A program made the translations under genes and the position numbers. From assembly GCA_051453625.1 (NCBI GenBank), contig JBOZIK010000001.1, positions 227,754,935-227,818,934 of the forward strand: 64,000 nt of DNA. The letters are read 5' to 3'. This document shows, piece by piece, positions 23,268 through 34,353 of the stretch. How positions within the stretch are numbered: position 1 is the first letter of the stretch; each line of letters starts with the position of its first letter. The notes under the pieces were generated by a model. It was not told where the DNA came from and did no database searches. It saw only the letters and a program-made list of their open reading frames with translations. The DNA is from Welwitschia mirabilis (taxonomy: Eukaryota; Gnetophyta; Gnetopsida; Welwitschiales).

Positions 23268-23990
23268 TCAGCTCTTACATACTAAACATTCTACTCGTGA
23301 AATATCAAGAAAATAAGCATTATTAAAAGACTTACCATTTGACTTATCTTTAGCCAAAAAGCTAGAATTAATGAAGTCCTTCATTTTGTTATGTTTTTGA
23401 GTTAAAATTTTATTCACTTTTTTTATAATGAAGGAGAGTTTCTTATCTTTATCATCATAGTCATCTTCTTTTTGTTCTTGCTTTTCCTTTCTTTTTAATC
23501 TCTGACTTATACTTTGACTTATCCTAGATACAATAGGTTTTTCTTTCAATGCTGAATCTTCTATGATATTCATTTCATATATTGTAAGAGCATTATAAAG
23601 CTCTTTAATCTTCATTGTGTTGAAAGCTTTTTGTATTACCTTTACTTTTGAAAGATTCTCCAATGCCATGCATTGCATTCATGATGTTGGATACTTGGGT
23701 AAAGTACTCATGAACTCTTTCTTCATAATTCATCTTGATATTCTTAAATTGGTTTATCTATATTATAAGCTTTGATTATTTGACAATTGAAGTGCCTTCA
23801 TATGTTTCAATTAGAACATTTCAAATTTCTTATTGTGTTTTGCAACCTACTAATCTATTAAATTATTTTATAGTTAAATAGAATAAAGTGCATTTTTAGA
23901 TTTAGAATCATACATAAAAGTAGATTATTCTTTCTCTATCTAATATTTTCTTTTCTTGATTTGAGTAATGGTATTACCTATAGCATTTAT
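23268..23990 (-). pseudogene. Ty1/copia gag (UBN2-type) remnant
   Basis: On the minus strand from about 23900: CKTQ*EI*NVLIETYEGTS, then INQFKNIKMNYEERVHEYFT and VSNIMNAMHGIGES. In a 136-codon open frame (23678-23268) come MKIKELYNALTIYEMNI, a Lys/Glu-rich stretch and VECLVC, the first half of a CCHC knuckle. This is the copia gag order: 'AKEIWD.L...YEGT..VK..K', 'F..(L/I)KM.E.E.V.EYF.R', 'LT..EL...L..YE', basic linker, zinc knuckle. There are stops before 23680 and one frameshift. Confidence 0.85.
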
Positions 23991-24171
23991 AATGGTTTTT
24001 GTACAATCTGTATATCCTTCTTTTATGCCCTACTAGACTTAAAAGACTATAAATAAATTTAGATCCTTATCTTATAATAGGCATAGTTTGTTCCATTGAA
24101 GAGAAGAGGTCTAATGGATGGCATCTATTTCATTGTTCACTTAAGAAAGTTATTACTTGTTATACATACCT

Positions 24172-24183
24172 ATTCTCATACCA
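24172..24183 (-). promoter_or_regulatory. Primer-binding site, initiator-Met type (E1)
   Basis: Minus strand reads TGGTATGAGAAT next to the LTR end; copia elements use TGGTATCAGAGC (tRNA-iMet). Two bases separate it from the LTR boundary at 24186. Confidence 0.65.
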
Positions 24184-24185
24184 CT

Positions 24186-24594
24186 TGAGGATCATTAAAC
24201 TTAAAGGAAAGTTGTAAATAAGTTCCACCAAATAAAAATTTAATCTAATGATAGAATGAAAAGGTACAATAAAATTACCTTACCAACATAATATGGTTTT
24301 CCAACCTAGGTATGTTCACACATAGAGAATAGCTTTTACCTTTAGATATTCTTAAACTACAAGAAACTTATGGTTTTCTAGTGAACCACAATTCTTACAA
24401 TAAATAAGAGTCTTCCTGCAAGATGACACTCTTTCTCCTTAAGGAAATATTGGTTTTTATAGGTACATCATAAACCTTTACAGCAGTGAGAGAGTCTTCT
24501 TACAATACAACACTCTCTCCCTTACAAGGGAATAATGGTTTTCATAAGTACACCATGAATTTGTATAGTAGTAAGAGTTTTCTTGTAAGGTAGC
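24186..24594 (-). mobile_element. Element E1 5' LTR, left part
   Basis: Begins TGAGGATCATTAAACTTAAA, colinear with 17333 onward, and stops inside the third 83-bp unit where D begins. It continues at 34354. Confidence 0.8.
24590..24594. repeat. Target-site duplication of element D, left
   Basis: GTAGC; the partner at 34354-34358 is GTAGA (4 of 5). The uninterrupted LTR copy reads 'acaacactctc' here, so the two flanks join cleanly over this stretch. Confidence 0.55.
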
Positions 24595-25838
24595 TATTAT
24601 GATGCCAAATTGTATGTTTTTGATGTGATATTTTGAGTAGTTGTGCAAGACATTTATATAGATTTATGTGAAAAACAATGATTATTAAGAAACAAGGAGA
24701 AAATCATGGAAAAGCAAAATTACCACTACATTTGGAGGTATTTGGAATCAATTCTAATACTTCATATTTTAAGGAAGATTTAATTTTATACGAGGATATA
24801 TTTGCTTAATTGAAGAGATTGAAGAAGTATGTCATCCACTCCATCATTCAGATGACAACCTAAATGATACCACTTGCATCCTAACTTAGATGTTAAATAT
24901 ACTAACATGAAGGATAACTATCAAACTCTCTTAACATGGCATCATTTCCACCATCATCCAGATAACATCAAGAATGACCCCTATTTTTAGTAAAATGTAT
25001 CAAAGTTAATCTAACTTGTGTAGTATATCATGCACTTTCCATGCACTATTAGGGTTTTAATTGTGTCTATTAGATTTTTTTATTTTTAAGTCTATTATTA
25101 TACATAAATGCTACCTTTGCCCTCAACTCGGATCATCTACTCAAAGTTCTTATGGTAAGCGATTTAAGGGTAGAGAGTTGATCTATTAGTTACAGAGAGA
25201 AGTATTCCTTGGTGTTGGGTTGTGTCTCATTTATTTAGGTTCTATTACTTTATAATAGAATGTTAATTTGACTTTTAATGGAAATCTTCTTTTTTGTTTT
25301 ATTCATGTACATGTCCCTTATGGTTTCTGTTGCTTATGATTCCATGACAACTTCATTTATGATATAGATCATTAATGACAACCTTTATTAAGGTTAGATT
25401 CATTGGTTTAGAAAGTTTTATTATATTTTATATTTCCTAGATTAATCATTACATGTTTTTCATATTCAGTTTGACATACTTGATAGTCTAGATTGATTAG
25501 GATTAGTGATATTTTTCTTGATTGATCTAGGTTATGCAAGGCTGATATTGGTGACAGAGATTTGGTAGCTAGATAGACATTGCATTTATAGTAGTTTACA
25601 TTGCATTACATAGTGTGTTTAGTTTTCTTGAATTATTGATTTTCATTTTAAACCTTAAAAGGAAAACATCAAAAATAGTTGTTAAAAGAAATTCTCTAGC
25701 TTCAATCCTAGTTTCTTCAATGGATTATGAAATTTAGGTTGAATCTCATCTATATTAGTGTATTGTGTTTGTGAATATATTTTTGATTGATAGAATTTAA
25801 TAAAGGATGTAACATCTACATAAATACATATCACAAAA
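24595..25838 (+). mobile_element. Element D 5' LTR
   Basis: About 1244 bp, colinear with 33108-34353 throughout (starts TATTATGATGCC versus TGTTGTAATGCT). The TG start has decayed to TA. Confidence 0.8.
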
Positions 25839-25841
25839 TCT

Positions 25842-25859
25842 TGGCATCATTACTAAGAA
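25842..25859 (+). promoter_or_regulatory. Primer-binding site, tRNA-Asp type (D)
   Basis: TGGCATCATTACTAAGAA. Eight differences from TGGCGCCGTTGCCGGGGA, all G-to-A or C-to-T. Position just inside the 5' LTR fits. Confidence 0.65.
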
Positions 25860-26689
25860 AGGCCATAAGGATTTGAGGATTATCGTTACTTAGATAAGTG
25901 CCTTGGATTTTAGTTTAGGTATTTGTTTATGATAGCATTATATTTTTACTATAAATACCATAATTATTTTTTTATAATTTTTCATTTTTTCTTATTTCAT
26001 GTTTTCTTACTAATCATCCTCTATATCATCTAGATGACATGATAAACAATAACCTAGGATGAGGGCTTTTCTTAATATTTTTTCTATCTACCACATAATA
26101 AGTCAATATTGTCTCCTTTATTATTTGGATGACATAGGAATATTATTGATACTATATTTTTGTTTTAATTTCATTGATCTTATTTTTTATTTTTTATTTT
26201 TTATTTTCTAGACATCTAAAATATCATCTGAATGATAACTAAGATGATGAGTAGGCATACATTTCACTAAGCATGCAGGGATGTGATAAAATCTAGTAAA
26301 GATCTGAAACATTTAAGAGAATAAAGCTTTATTAAGGAAAATATTATAAAATAGTTACTTGAAAAAAAATAAAATTTAGGTATGCACACCTCAGATATAT
26401 AATTTTCAAGATTTGAAGAAATATTTTTTTCTTTTGTGATTTTAGAAATAAATTTTCCAAAGAAAATTAGCAAAAATAATAGAATATGAGAAAAATAATT
26501 TTATCCCCTTTTTCATTAATAAGTAGCATGATTTAAAAACATGATAGAACCCTCTAATTAAGATTTGAATATTACCATTGAAGAATTAATTTATAGAAGG
26601 AGATCTAAATAAAAAAATCTTTTAACTTCTCTTCTAATAATAACATAAAACTTAGAAATAATAATTTTTCTTATTCATCCTTCCCATCC

Positions 26690-27480
26690 ACTTCTAAGAA
26701 TAATGCTAAGAGGCCACTTTGAGAAATATTAGCTGAAATGAGAGCTGAAGAAAAAAGAAGAAATCATAAAATTTCTTAAAATAATGGAGATAAAACACTT
26801 AGAGAAATATTTCAAGAACAATTCTAGGGAACTTCAAATAATGTTAAGATTATGACGCCTTTCTCTTTTCAACCACCTCATTTTTTTTCAATATTGTTTT
26901 AAAGCTTCATGTAAAAATGATAATGAGAATGTACAACATTTTAGGGATTCCAACTCATCTAGTGAAGCATCTTACAATTATCTTAGTGAATCCCAGCCAT
27001 CTTCCATGATCTATTATGAAGAAAAACCATCTCCCATCCACCCTCATGAAGAATAAGATCCATCTATCATAAAATACATGAAGAAATAAATTACTATGAT
27101 CTAGAAATTATTAAAAAAATAAAAAAAGAAATAAGAAATTACTAATAAAAACTTCAAAGATACCAACTTAATAATATAAATAATATTGAGATGCTTAAAG
27201 AAAATTTATTACAAATTCAACTATTTCAAGCATCTTTTGCAACTCAAACCTATCCTACTTCATCTTACCTTGAGAATCACAAGAAGAACTTAGAAATAAG
27301 TAATAATAAATCTTACTTCAACAAAACTAAAAACATACATTAACCTCTAGCATTTCACTTATTAGAGAATGGACAACAAAAAGAGAACAATGATGATACA
27401 ACTTCATTATCCAATAATATGAATGAATATGACTATTTGTAAGGGGATGATGTTTATAAATTCATTTACTTTCTTTTAAA
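26690..27480 (+). pseudogene. Gag-like coding remnant of D, N-terminal part
   Basis: Interrupted plus-strand readings include ILAEMRAEEKRRNHKIS, GDKTLREIFQEQF, APFSFQPP-like PFSFQPPHF, then FRDSNSSSEASYNYLSESQ and LENGQQKENNDDTTSLSNN. 'TLRE' followed by a Pro-rich segment is reminiscent of gag starts in Athila-like elements, but I do not find the conserved gag domain. Ser- and Asn-rich. Called coding only because several consecutive stretches lack stops in one sense. Confidence 0.4.
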
Positions 27481-27489
27481 TATGAATGT

Positions 27490-27726
27490 GACAAAAGGAG
27501 TAACTCATGAAAATCTAAAAATTGTTTAAACCATAGTAAACATAATGATCATATTTCTATTTTTGATGAGTCTGATGAATTAGAAAATAATGACTTGCAA
27601 CAAAATAATGAGAATGATGAGGAAGAAGACGTTAATAATGACATTGAGATATTAGATCATATTCTTAGATTTTACTTGCTTTGTGATGAGGATGAAGGAG
27701 TTAAACCTTTAAAAGAATTAAAATAG
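27490..27726 (+). pseudogene. Acidic reading frame in D
   Basis: An open stretch encoding FDESDELENNDLQQNNENDE followed by more acidic residues and ILDHILRFYLLCDEDEG, ending at TAG 27724. A frame of similar character continues at 27811-27999 (EEEELTQKNKKIFHYIM). Unknown protein. It has no match I recognise. Confidence 0.4.
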
Positions 27727-28219
27727 AATTTAAGTAAGAAAATAAAATCAATAGAGAATTTACATTATAAAGGGAGTTATCCATCCCTAACATCTAGATG
27801 ACAATCTGAGATGATAGTCAGTAATAGCAACTCAACAATAAAAAAAGAGGATTATAGTTTAGAATTAATAGAATTATTTAATAGGGAAGAAGAAGAGTTA
27901 ACTCAAAAAAATAAAAAAATCTTTCACTACATAATGAATACAATGAAAAGTTTTCTTTCTATGATATTTTTACTAATTTTTCAGAATTCACGAACTTAGA
28001 AAATGAAAATAATACTCAATAAAATAATAATAGGTTTAACAAAAAATAGTAAGATATAGTTAATAATAATAATAATAATAATAAATATAATGAATAAAAG
28101 TGAGATATTATCAAAAATAATAACAAACAAATTAAAGAAAGAATTAAACCAAGTAATTATGAAGTTAACAATGAGGAGGAAAGAAATAAAAAAAATCTAT
28201 AGAAAATCAATCAAAAATA

Positions 28220-28519
28220 ATGAAGAATAGACTTATATCTTTCAAGAAAATAAACCAACTTAAAGAGTTTACACATGTTTGTCCATCTCTTTCACTTGTA
28301 CTTTTATTTAAAATCTTAAATGACATCCCTCCTTCTACTTCTACTTCCACATTATCTTCTAGTATTGACAATAATAACATTTCTACTGTTTTTTCATTTA
28401 AACGTTTAAATAATTTGTCAAATCACATGCATCTACTTAAATTTAATAAAACACATCATCTTGAGGAACCTACACCAAAATCTATCAATCTTTTCATTTT
28501 AAAACTTCATGTATTGTAG
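28220..28519 (+). pseudogene. 99-codon open frame in D, unknown
   Basis: Starts MKNRLISFKKINQLKEF and includes a Ser/Thr-rich run and FSFKRLNNLSNHMHLLKF. It is on the element's sense strand and follows the acidic frame, so it is probably part of the same decayed ORF. No family recognised. Confidence 0.4.
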
Positions 28520-30457
28520 AAAGTAGCATATTTTCATCTTTCAAAAAGTCCACTTTACCTTTTACTTTTAATGATTATGCTTTTCAAAGACAAAACTTTG
28601 GGATATCTTTGAACTCTAAATTGGGGTAAATCTTATCTTCTTAATCCAAATATATGCTTAGAATTAAATATTAAAGAGATTCTTAAGTATATTAAACCTA
28701 CCTTAACTAATCATCTTAAGATGTTTATTTAAAAGCCATGGATCCCAAAATGAAATTTATATTCCAAATTATTTACATCATGAGTTTAAAAAGAGCTTAT
28801 TTTTATGTTAGTTATATGAAATATTTATCTCCTATATTGTTAATACATCTTATGGAGAAAAAATACCATTTGATCCTATTAATTGAAAAAATCCTTTCTT
28901 AAGTTACATTGTAGAACGATTCTTAGATATTTTGGAAAGATCTTTAAAAATTATTAGATCTTTTCTAGTTTTTTACATTCATTATATGATTATATTCATG
29001 ATTTATGTCGTTTCAATAATAGATTATTCTTTAATAAGATTTATTACTTTTTTTATCTCTTATTTAAAAACTAAAATTTTTGCTATCAATGTTTGATCCT
29101 ATTATTATATTTATCTTCAATTGATTTTATTGAAAAATTATTGTATACATGTTATGTTTTATCAATTGGTGAATATTTGGTTTGGTACTTATTTTTCTAA
29201 GAAAATGCAATATCCTAGGACCATAGCCTTAAGAATAAACTTTTGTTTTTCTTTCTTATAAATAATATATTGAATAGAATTTGGGATCTGAATAAAACTT
29301 TTTTTTAATTTTATTTGGTAATTTATTTTGTTTTTATGTTCTTATGTTTTTGTTCTTTAGTTTTTATTTTTAATAAATTAATATATAAATGATGAGGTCC
29401 TTATCTTTTAAAGAATGTACATTTTTAGTAGCTAAGTTGAGATTTCCAATTTGAATAATAGAAAAATTCTAAAAAATAGAGAAATGTTACAAATTCATAA
29501 TTATTAAAAGACCTTGAACATGATAGAAGAAATTACTTTGAAATCCGTCCTACCATTATCTGAGTTCTTTATTTGCCAATTATTTGAGTATACATCATGC
29601 TATCACTTAAACATCTTTAAAAATTGACTTATATTTTACTTTATGAAGTTATCATAATGAGTAATTTTTACTTGAATATTTCAAAGTGATAAGATTAGAT
29701 TCATTCAATCTTAAGACATTTAAATGTTTATAAACTTTATTTTTAAAGAAGATGCTTTAAGGTTTTGTATTTTCTCTCAAAGGCATGAGTATTTAGTTGT
29801 TTGGGAGTGTTCTTTCTTATTTTTCATATCATTTCTTCATCTTCATCTTTATGTGTGTGATCATATGGGACTTATTTTAAAGAAGCATGAAAAAATAATA
29901 GATGATAGTAACCATAATCTATTATTTTTATGATAAATACATGGTCATCATAGTATCCTATTATAGTGAGGTAAATTTTCCCAAGAGTGACTTTTAGCAA
30001 TATTGATAGTTATGAAATTAGGAGCTTAGTTGACCATGCTTCATGGGTTCATACTTTTCTGACTGTGGTTATACTCCCCTCATCATGGAATAATTATAAA
30101 TACTTCGATGCTATAAGATAAATGGTGTTTCTAGTTTCATCAGAGGAATTTCTTATTTCCTAAATGTATTGACCTTATAGTATTCCCACATGATTATTTC
30201 ACTTTTGAGGGTTCAGATGTGTTTTGGGGCATCAGTAGATAACTTCATTTCTTAGTAGTGTTTGATATTATCATTCATTCTTTGAAAACATTAGATACTT
30301 TACATTATCATAATTATTGCTATTCAAGTAATATTTTATAAAGTTTTTGCATTATGTCATGCATCCTTAATTAGGTAATTTTATAATTACTTTCAAGAGG
30401 GTTTTCTAGGTTTGAATTTAGGGTATATATACAATCTTCTTCATGTCCCTAAGTTAT
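28520..30457 (+). other. D internal region, unrecognised
   Basis: Pol would be expected here. I read no RT (F.DD or Y.DD context) or integrase motif. A plus-strand frame 29724-29933 has no recognisable content. Confidence 0.4.
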
Positions 30458-31866
30458 CCATTTCTATTTTGTCTTTCTTAGTTGTTTTTTTTGGTATTTT
30501 GAAGTTATTTCCATGCTTTTTCATCATAAATGCATATGACTTAATCATTTAGTAGCATTCTTATAGATTTTTATTTTTATTTGTAGTCTTTATAGAAGTT
30601 ACTTCTATTTTAAGCAAATAATATTCCCTTAGTTTATAATGATAATTTTTTCCATTTATTCTTTTAAATATTTTCAATTTTAGTTCTTTAATTTTCTTTT
30701 TGAGTTTTAATGCATCCTATTTTTCAATAATTATGAGTTCATGGCACATTTCAAAATCTTTCTTAGATTAGTGAATTATAAATTTAACTCCTTTACCATG
30801 CCTTGTTCATCATGTTTTTTAATCATTCCCCATTTTTTATACTCTCCATTAACTTTCTAAGACCTTCATGATGTTATATAGGCTTAACTTATTTTATTGA
30901 TATTTTCAATTTTTCTAATCTTTTGAAAATCCTTATCATCCTTTTTGGTGTTTAAATGACTAGTCCATCAATGCACAAATATTTACTAAGATGCATCATC
31001 TTCCTATTACATCTTTGTCTACCTATTTTCTGAATTTCCTTTTGTGCATAGAGTACTGCTCCTAGGCCTACATGTTTTGTTTGCTTGCATGTAAACTTAC
31101 ATATTAATCTNNNNNNNNNNNNNNNNNNNNNNNNNNNNNNNNNNNNNNNNNNNNNNNNNNNNNNNNNNNNNNNNNNNNNNNNNNNNNNNNNNNNNNNNNN
31201 NNNNNNNNNNTATCCATTTCTATTTTGTCTTTCTTAGTTATTTTTTTTAGTATTTTAAAGTTATTTCCATGCTTTTTCATCATAAATGCATATGACTTAG
31301 TCATTTAGTAGTGTTCTTATAGATTTTTATTTTTATTTATAGTCTTTATAGAAGTTACTTCTATTTCAAGTAAATAATATTCCCTTAGTTTATAATGATA
31401 ATTTTCCCATCTATTCTTTTAAATCTTTTCAAGTTTAGTTCTTTAATTTTCTTTTTGAGTTTTAACACATCCTATTTTTTAATAATTATGAGTTCACGGC
31501 ACATTTCAAAATCTTTCTTAGCTTAGTAAATTATAAATTTACCTCCTTTACCATGCCTTGTTCATCATGTTTTTTAATCATTCCCCATCTTTTATACTCT
31601 CTATTAACTTTTTAAGACCTCCATGATGTTATCTAGGATTAACTTATTTTGTTATATTTTTTATTTTTCTAATATTTTAAAAATTCCTATCATCCTTTTT
31701 AGTGTTCAAACAACTAGGTTGTCGATGCATAGATATTTACTAAGATGCATCATCTTTCTATTACATCTTTCTCTACCTATTTTCTAACTTTCCTTTTATG
31801 CATAGAGTACTACTCCTAGGCCCACATGTTTTGTTTACTTGTACTTAAGCTTACATATTAATCTTT
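30458..31866. repeat. About 650-bp direct repeat flanking a 100-N gap
   Basis: 30458-31110 and 31211-31866 are the same sequence (about 93-95% alike by eye), both beginning near 'tatccatttctattttgtct'. The gap 31111-31210 lies between. Inside element D. Confidence 0.9.
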
Positions 31867-31905
31867 TTACTTCTCATGTTACTGCAATACAAGATGTATT
31901 GATTC

Positions 31906-32005
31906 NNNNNNNNNNNNNNNNNNNNNNNNNNNNNNNNNNNNNNNNNNNNNNNNNNNNNNNNNNNNNNNNNNNNNNNNNNNNNNNNNNNNNNNNNNNNNNN
32001 NNNNN
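31906..32005. other. Assembly gap, 100 N
   Basis: Separates the 650-bp repeat from the 250-bp repeat in D. Confidence 0.99.
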
Positions 32006-32610
32006 TCACCTAGTAAGGGGAAAGAGGGGGAGGACATATATTTTGAGATATTTTAAAGCAAAAAATTTAAACTTTTAATGAGTCATTTTTATATTTTAAT
32101 GAGACATATTTGTAATGTACTAATTTGATTCTAAATTCCTATCATTTAAGTATTATACATCATGGATATTATTCACTAAATCATGTACTAAATAGTAGAA
32201 TACTTGTAGTTTTTTTCAATTCAAGAAATTCATGAGACCACGGATTAAGTGAATAAATNNNNNNNNNNNNNNNNNNNNNNNNNNNNNNNNNNNNNNNNNN
32301 NNNNNNNNNNNNNNNNNNNNNNNNNNNNNNNNNNNNNNNNNNNNNNNNNNNNNNNNNNGAAGGGGGAGGACATATATTTCGAGATTATTTTAAGCAAAAA
32401 AATAAAATTTTTAATGAGTTATTTTTACATTTTAATGAGACATTTTTGTAATGTACTAATTTGATTATAAATGCATATCATTTGAGTATTATACATTATG
32501 GATATTATTTACTAAATCATGTACTAAATAGTAGAATACTTGTAGTTTTTTTCAATTCAATAAATTTATGAGACCATGAATGAAGTGAATAAATGTTATG
32601 ATTATTTTTG
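32006..32610. repeat. About 250-bp direct repeat flanking a 100-N gap
   Basis: 32006-32258 and 32359-32610 match (about 93%), with gap 32259-32358 between. Each copy starts with a purine run, GAAAGAGGGGGAGGACATAT or its truncated form, which resembles an LTR-element polypurine tract but is not followed by an LTR. Confidence 0.88.
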
Positions 32611-33093
32611 ATATATTTTCCCTTATAGATTATGCTTAAAAATACAATGTTTAATCTATGAATGTTATTTTTTAAGATATTACTTTTTTATTATACATGC
32701 ACATCACTTTTCTAAGCTATTATGATTATATTTTATGATGATTCTTTTTGTTATGCCATTTAATCTCTATCTTTTTAATGTATTAAATGTTTTAAGTGAG
32801 GGGATAATGCACTCGTAAGTGTCTTTGATCTTGTTCTTTGATGAGTATAGTTACAAAAATTTTATTTTATAGATAGATTCTTATCATCTCCACTATTGCT
32901 CAGATGACAAGTTAAATGATAGCCTAGTTACATTATCTACTAAGTAAAATAATTTTAATTTTTTGATTTTGAGATTTAATCCTACATAATGAAATTTTTA
33001 AACCTAATTTTCAATTCCTTAGTTAGTGTTTATCTTAGTCATTTTTGCTCATAATTATAGTTATTCACCAACTTTATTAAGGACTAACAAAGC

Positions 33094-33107
33094 TATGTGG
33101 GGGACTA
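33094..33107 (+). promoter_or_regulatory. Polypurine tract of D
   Basis: ATGTGGGGGACTA immediately before the 3' LTR start TGTTGTAATGC. The G-run directly next to the LTR is the usual gypsy arrangement. Confidence 0.65.
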
Positions 33108-34353
33108 TGTTGTAATGCTAAGTTATGTGTTTCTAATGGGATATTTTGAGTAGTTTTGTAGGACATTTAGATAGGTTTATGTGGAAAACAATGATTATTG
33201 AGAATCAACAAGAAAATCACAAAAATGCATAATTACTAGCTCATTTGAAGGTATTTTGGATCAATTCTAGTACTTTCCATTTTAAGAAGGAATTAATATT
33301 ATATAAGGATAAATTCACTTGATTAAAGAGATTGAAGAAGTTTGTCGTCCCCTTCATTATCTAGATGACCACTTGGATAACACCACTTGCATGTCATCTA
33401 GGATGCTAACTAGACGAACATGAAGGATAAATATAGAACTCATTTCACTTGGCATTATCCCTACCATCATCTAGATGATACCTAGGATGATCACTATTTT
33501 TAGTCAATATACCAAACTTCATCTAACTTGTGTAATGTAACATGTGCTTTTCATGTGTTATTAGGGTTTTAGTTACATTTCTTAGATTTTCTATTTTTGA
33601 GTTTGTTATTGTAAATAAATACTACCTTATCCTTGCCTTCGATAATCTTCTTCACACCAAAAATTTTTATGACAGGAGATCAAATGGTAGAAGTTCTCTT
33701 TATTAGTTGCAAAGAAGAGCCTTCCTTGGTATTGGGTTGTGTCTTCTTTATTAAAGTGTTGCTACTTTATAACAAGATTTTAGTTAAAATTTTAATGGGA
33801 ATCTTCTTTTATTTTTATTCATGTCCATGTTCCTTATAGTTTATGTTGCTTATGATTTCATGATGTCTTTATTTGTGATATAGGTTATTAAGGAAAACGT
33901 TTTATGAAGGTTAAAATGATAGTTTATAAACTTGCATTATATTTTATATTTTCTAGATTAATCATTGCATGTTTTACCTATTATATTCAACATACTTGAT
34001 TATGTAGAATAGTTAGGATTAGTGACAATTTTCTTAATTAGTTTAGATAATGCAAGGCTAATCTTAATGATAGAGATTTCTAGGTAGACAGATATTGCAT
34101 TTAGAGTAATTTTCATTTTCATTGCATAGTGTATTTACTTTTCTTACATTATTGATTTTGATTTTAAACCTTAAAAGAGAAACACCAAAAATACTTGTTA
34201 AAATAATTCTCTAGTTTTAATCCTAGTGCCTTTGATAGATTATGACATTTGAATTGACTATCATCTATATTAGTATATTATGTTTGTGCATGTATTTGTA
34301 ATTAACATGATTTAATAAAGGATGTAATGTTTGCATAAGTACACACTTTAATA
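33108..34353 (+). mobile_element. Element D 3' LTR
   Basis: 1246 bp, colinear with the 5' LTR, beginning TGTTGTAATGC and ending ACACTTTAATA, followed by GTAGA. Confidence 0.8.

Larger units (their letters stand above)
24595..34353 (+). mobile_element. Element D: LTR element with tRNA-Asp PBS, no recognisable pol
   Basis: Plus-strand element: 5' LTR 24595-25838, PBS 25842-25859, internal 25860-33093, PPT 33094-33107, 3' LTR 33108-34353. It is nested in the E1 5' LTR with a 4/5 matching 5-bp duplication. The PBS type suggests an Athila/Tat relative. The internal region has interrupted gag-like reading frames at 26690-28520, but I see no protease, reverse transcriptase or integrase motif. Its interior contains three gaps and two gap-flanking duplications, so its true length is uncertain. 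Confidence 0.75.
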
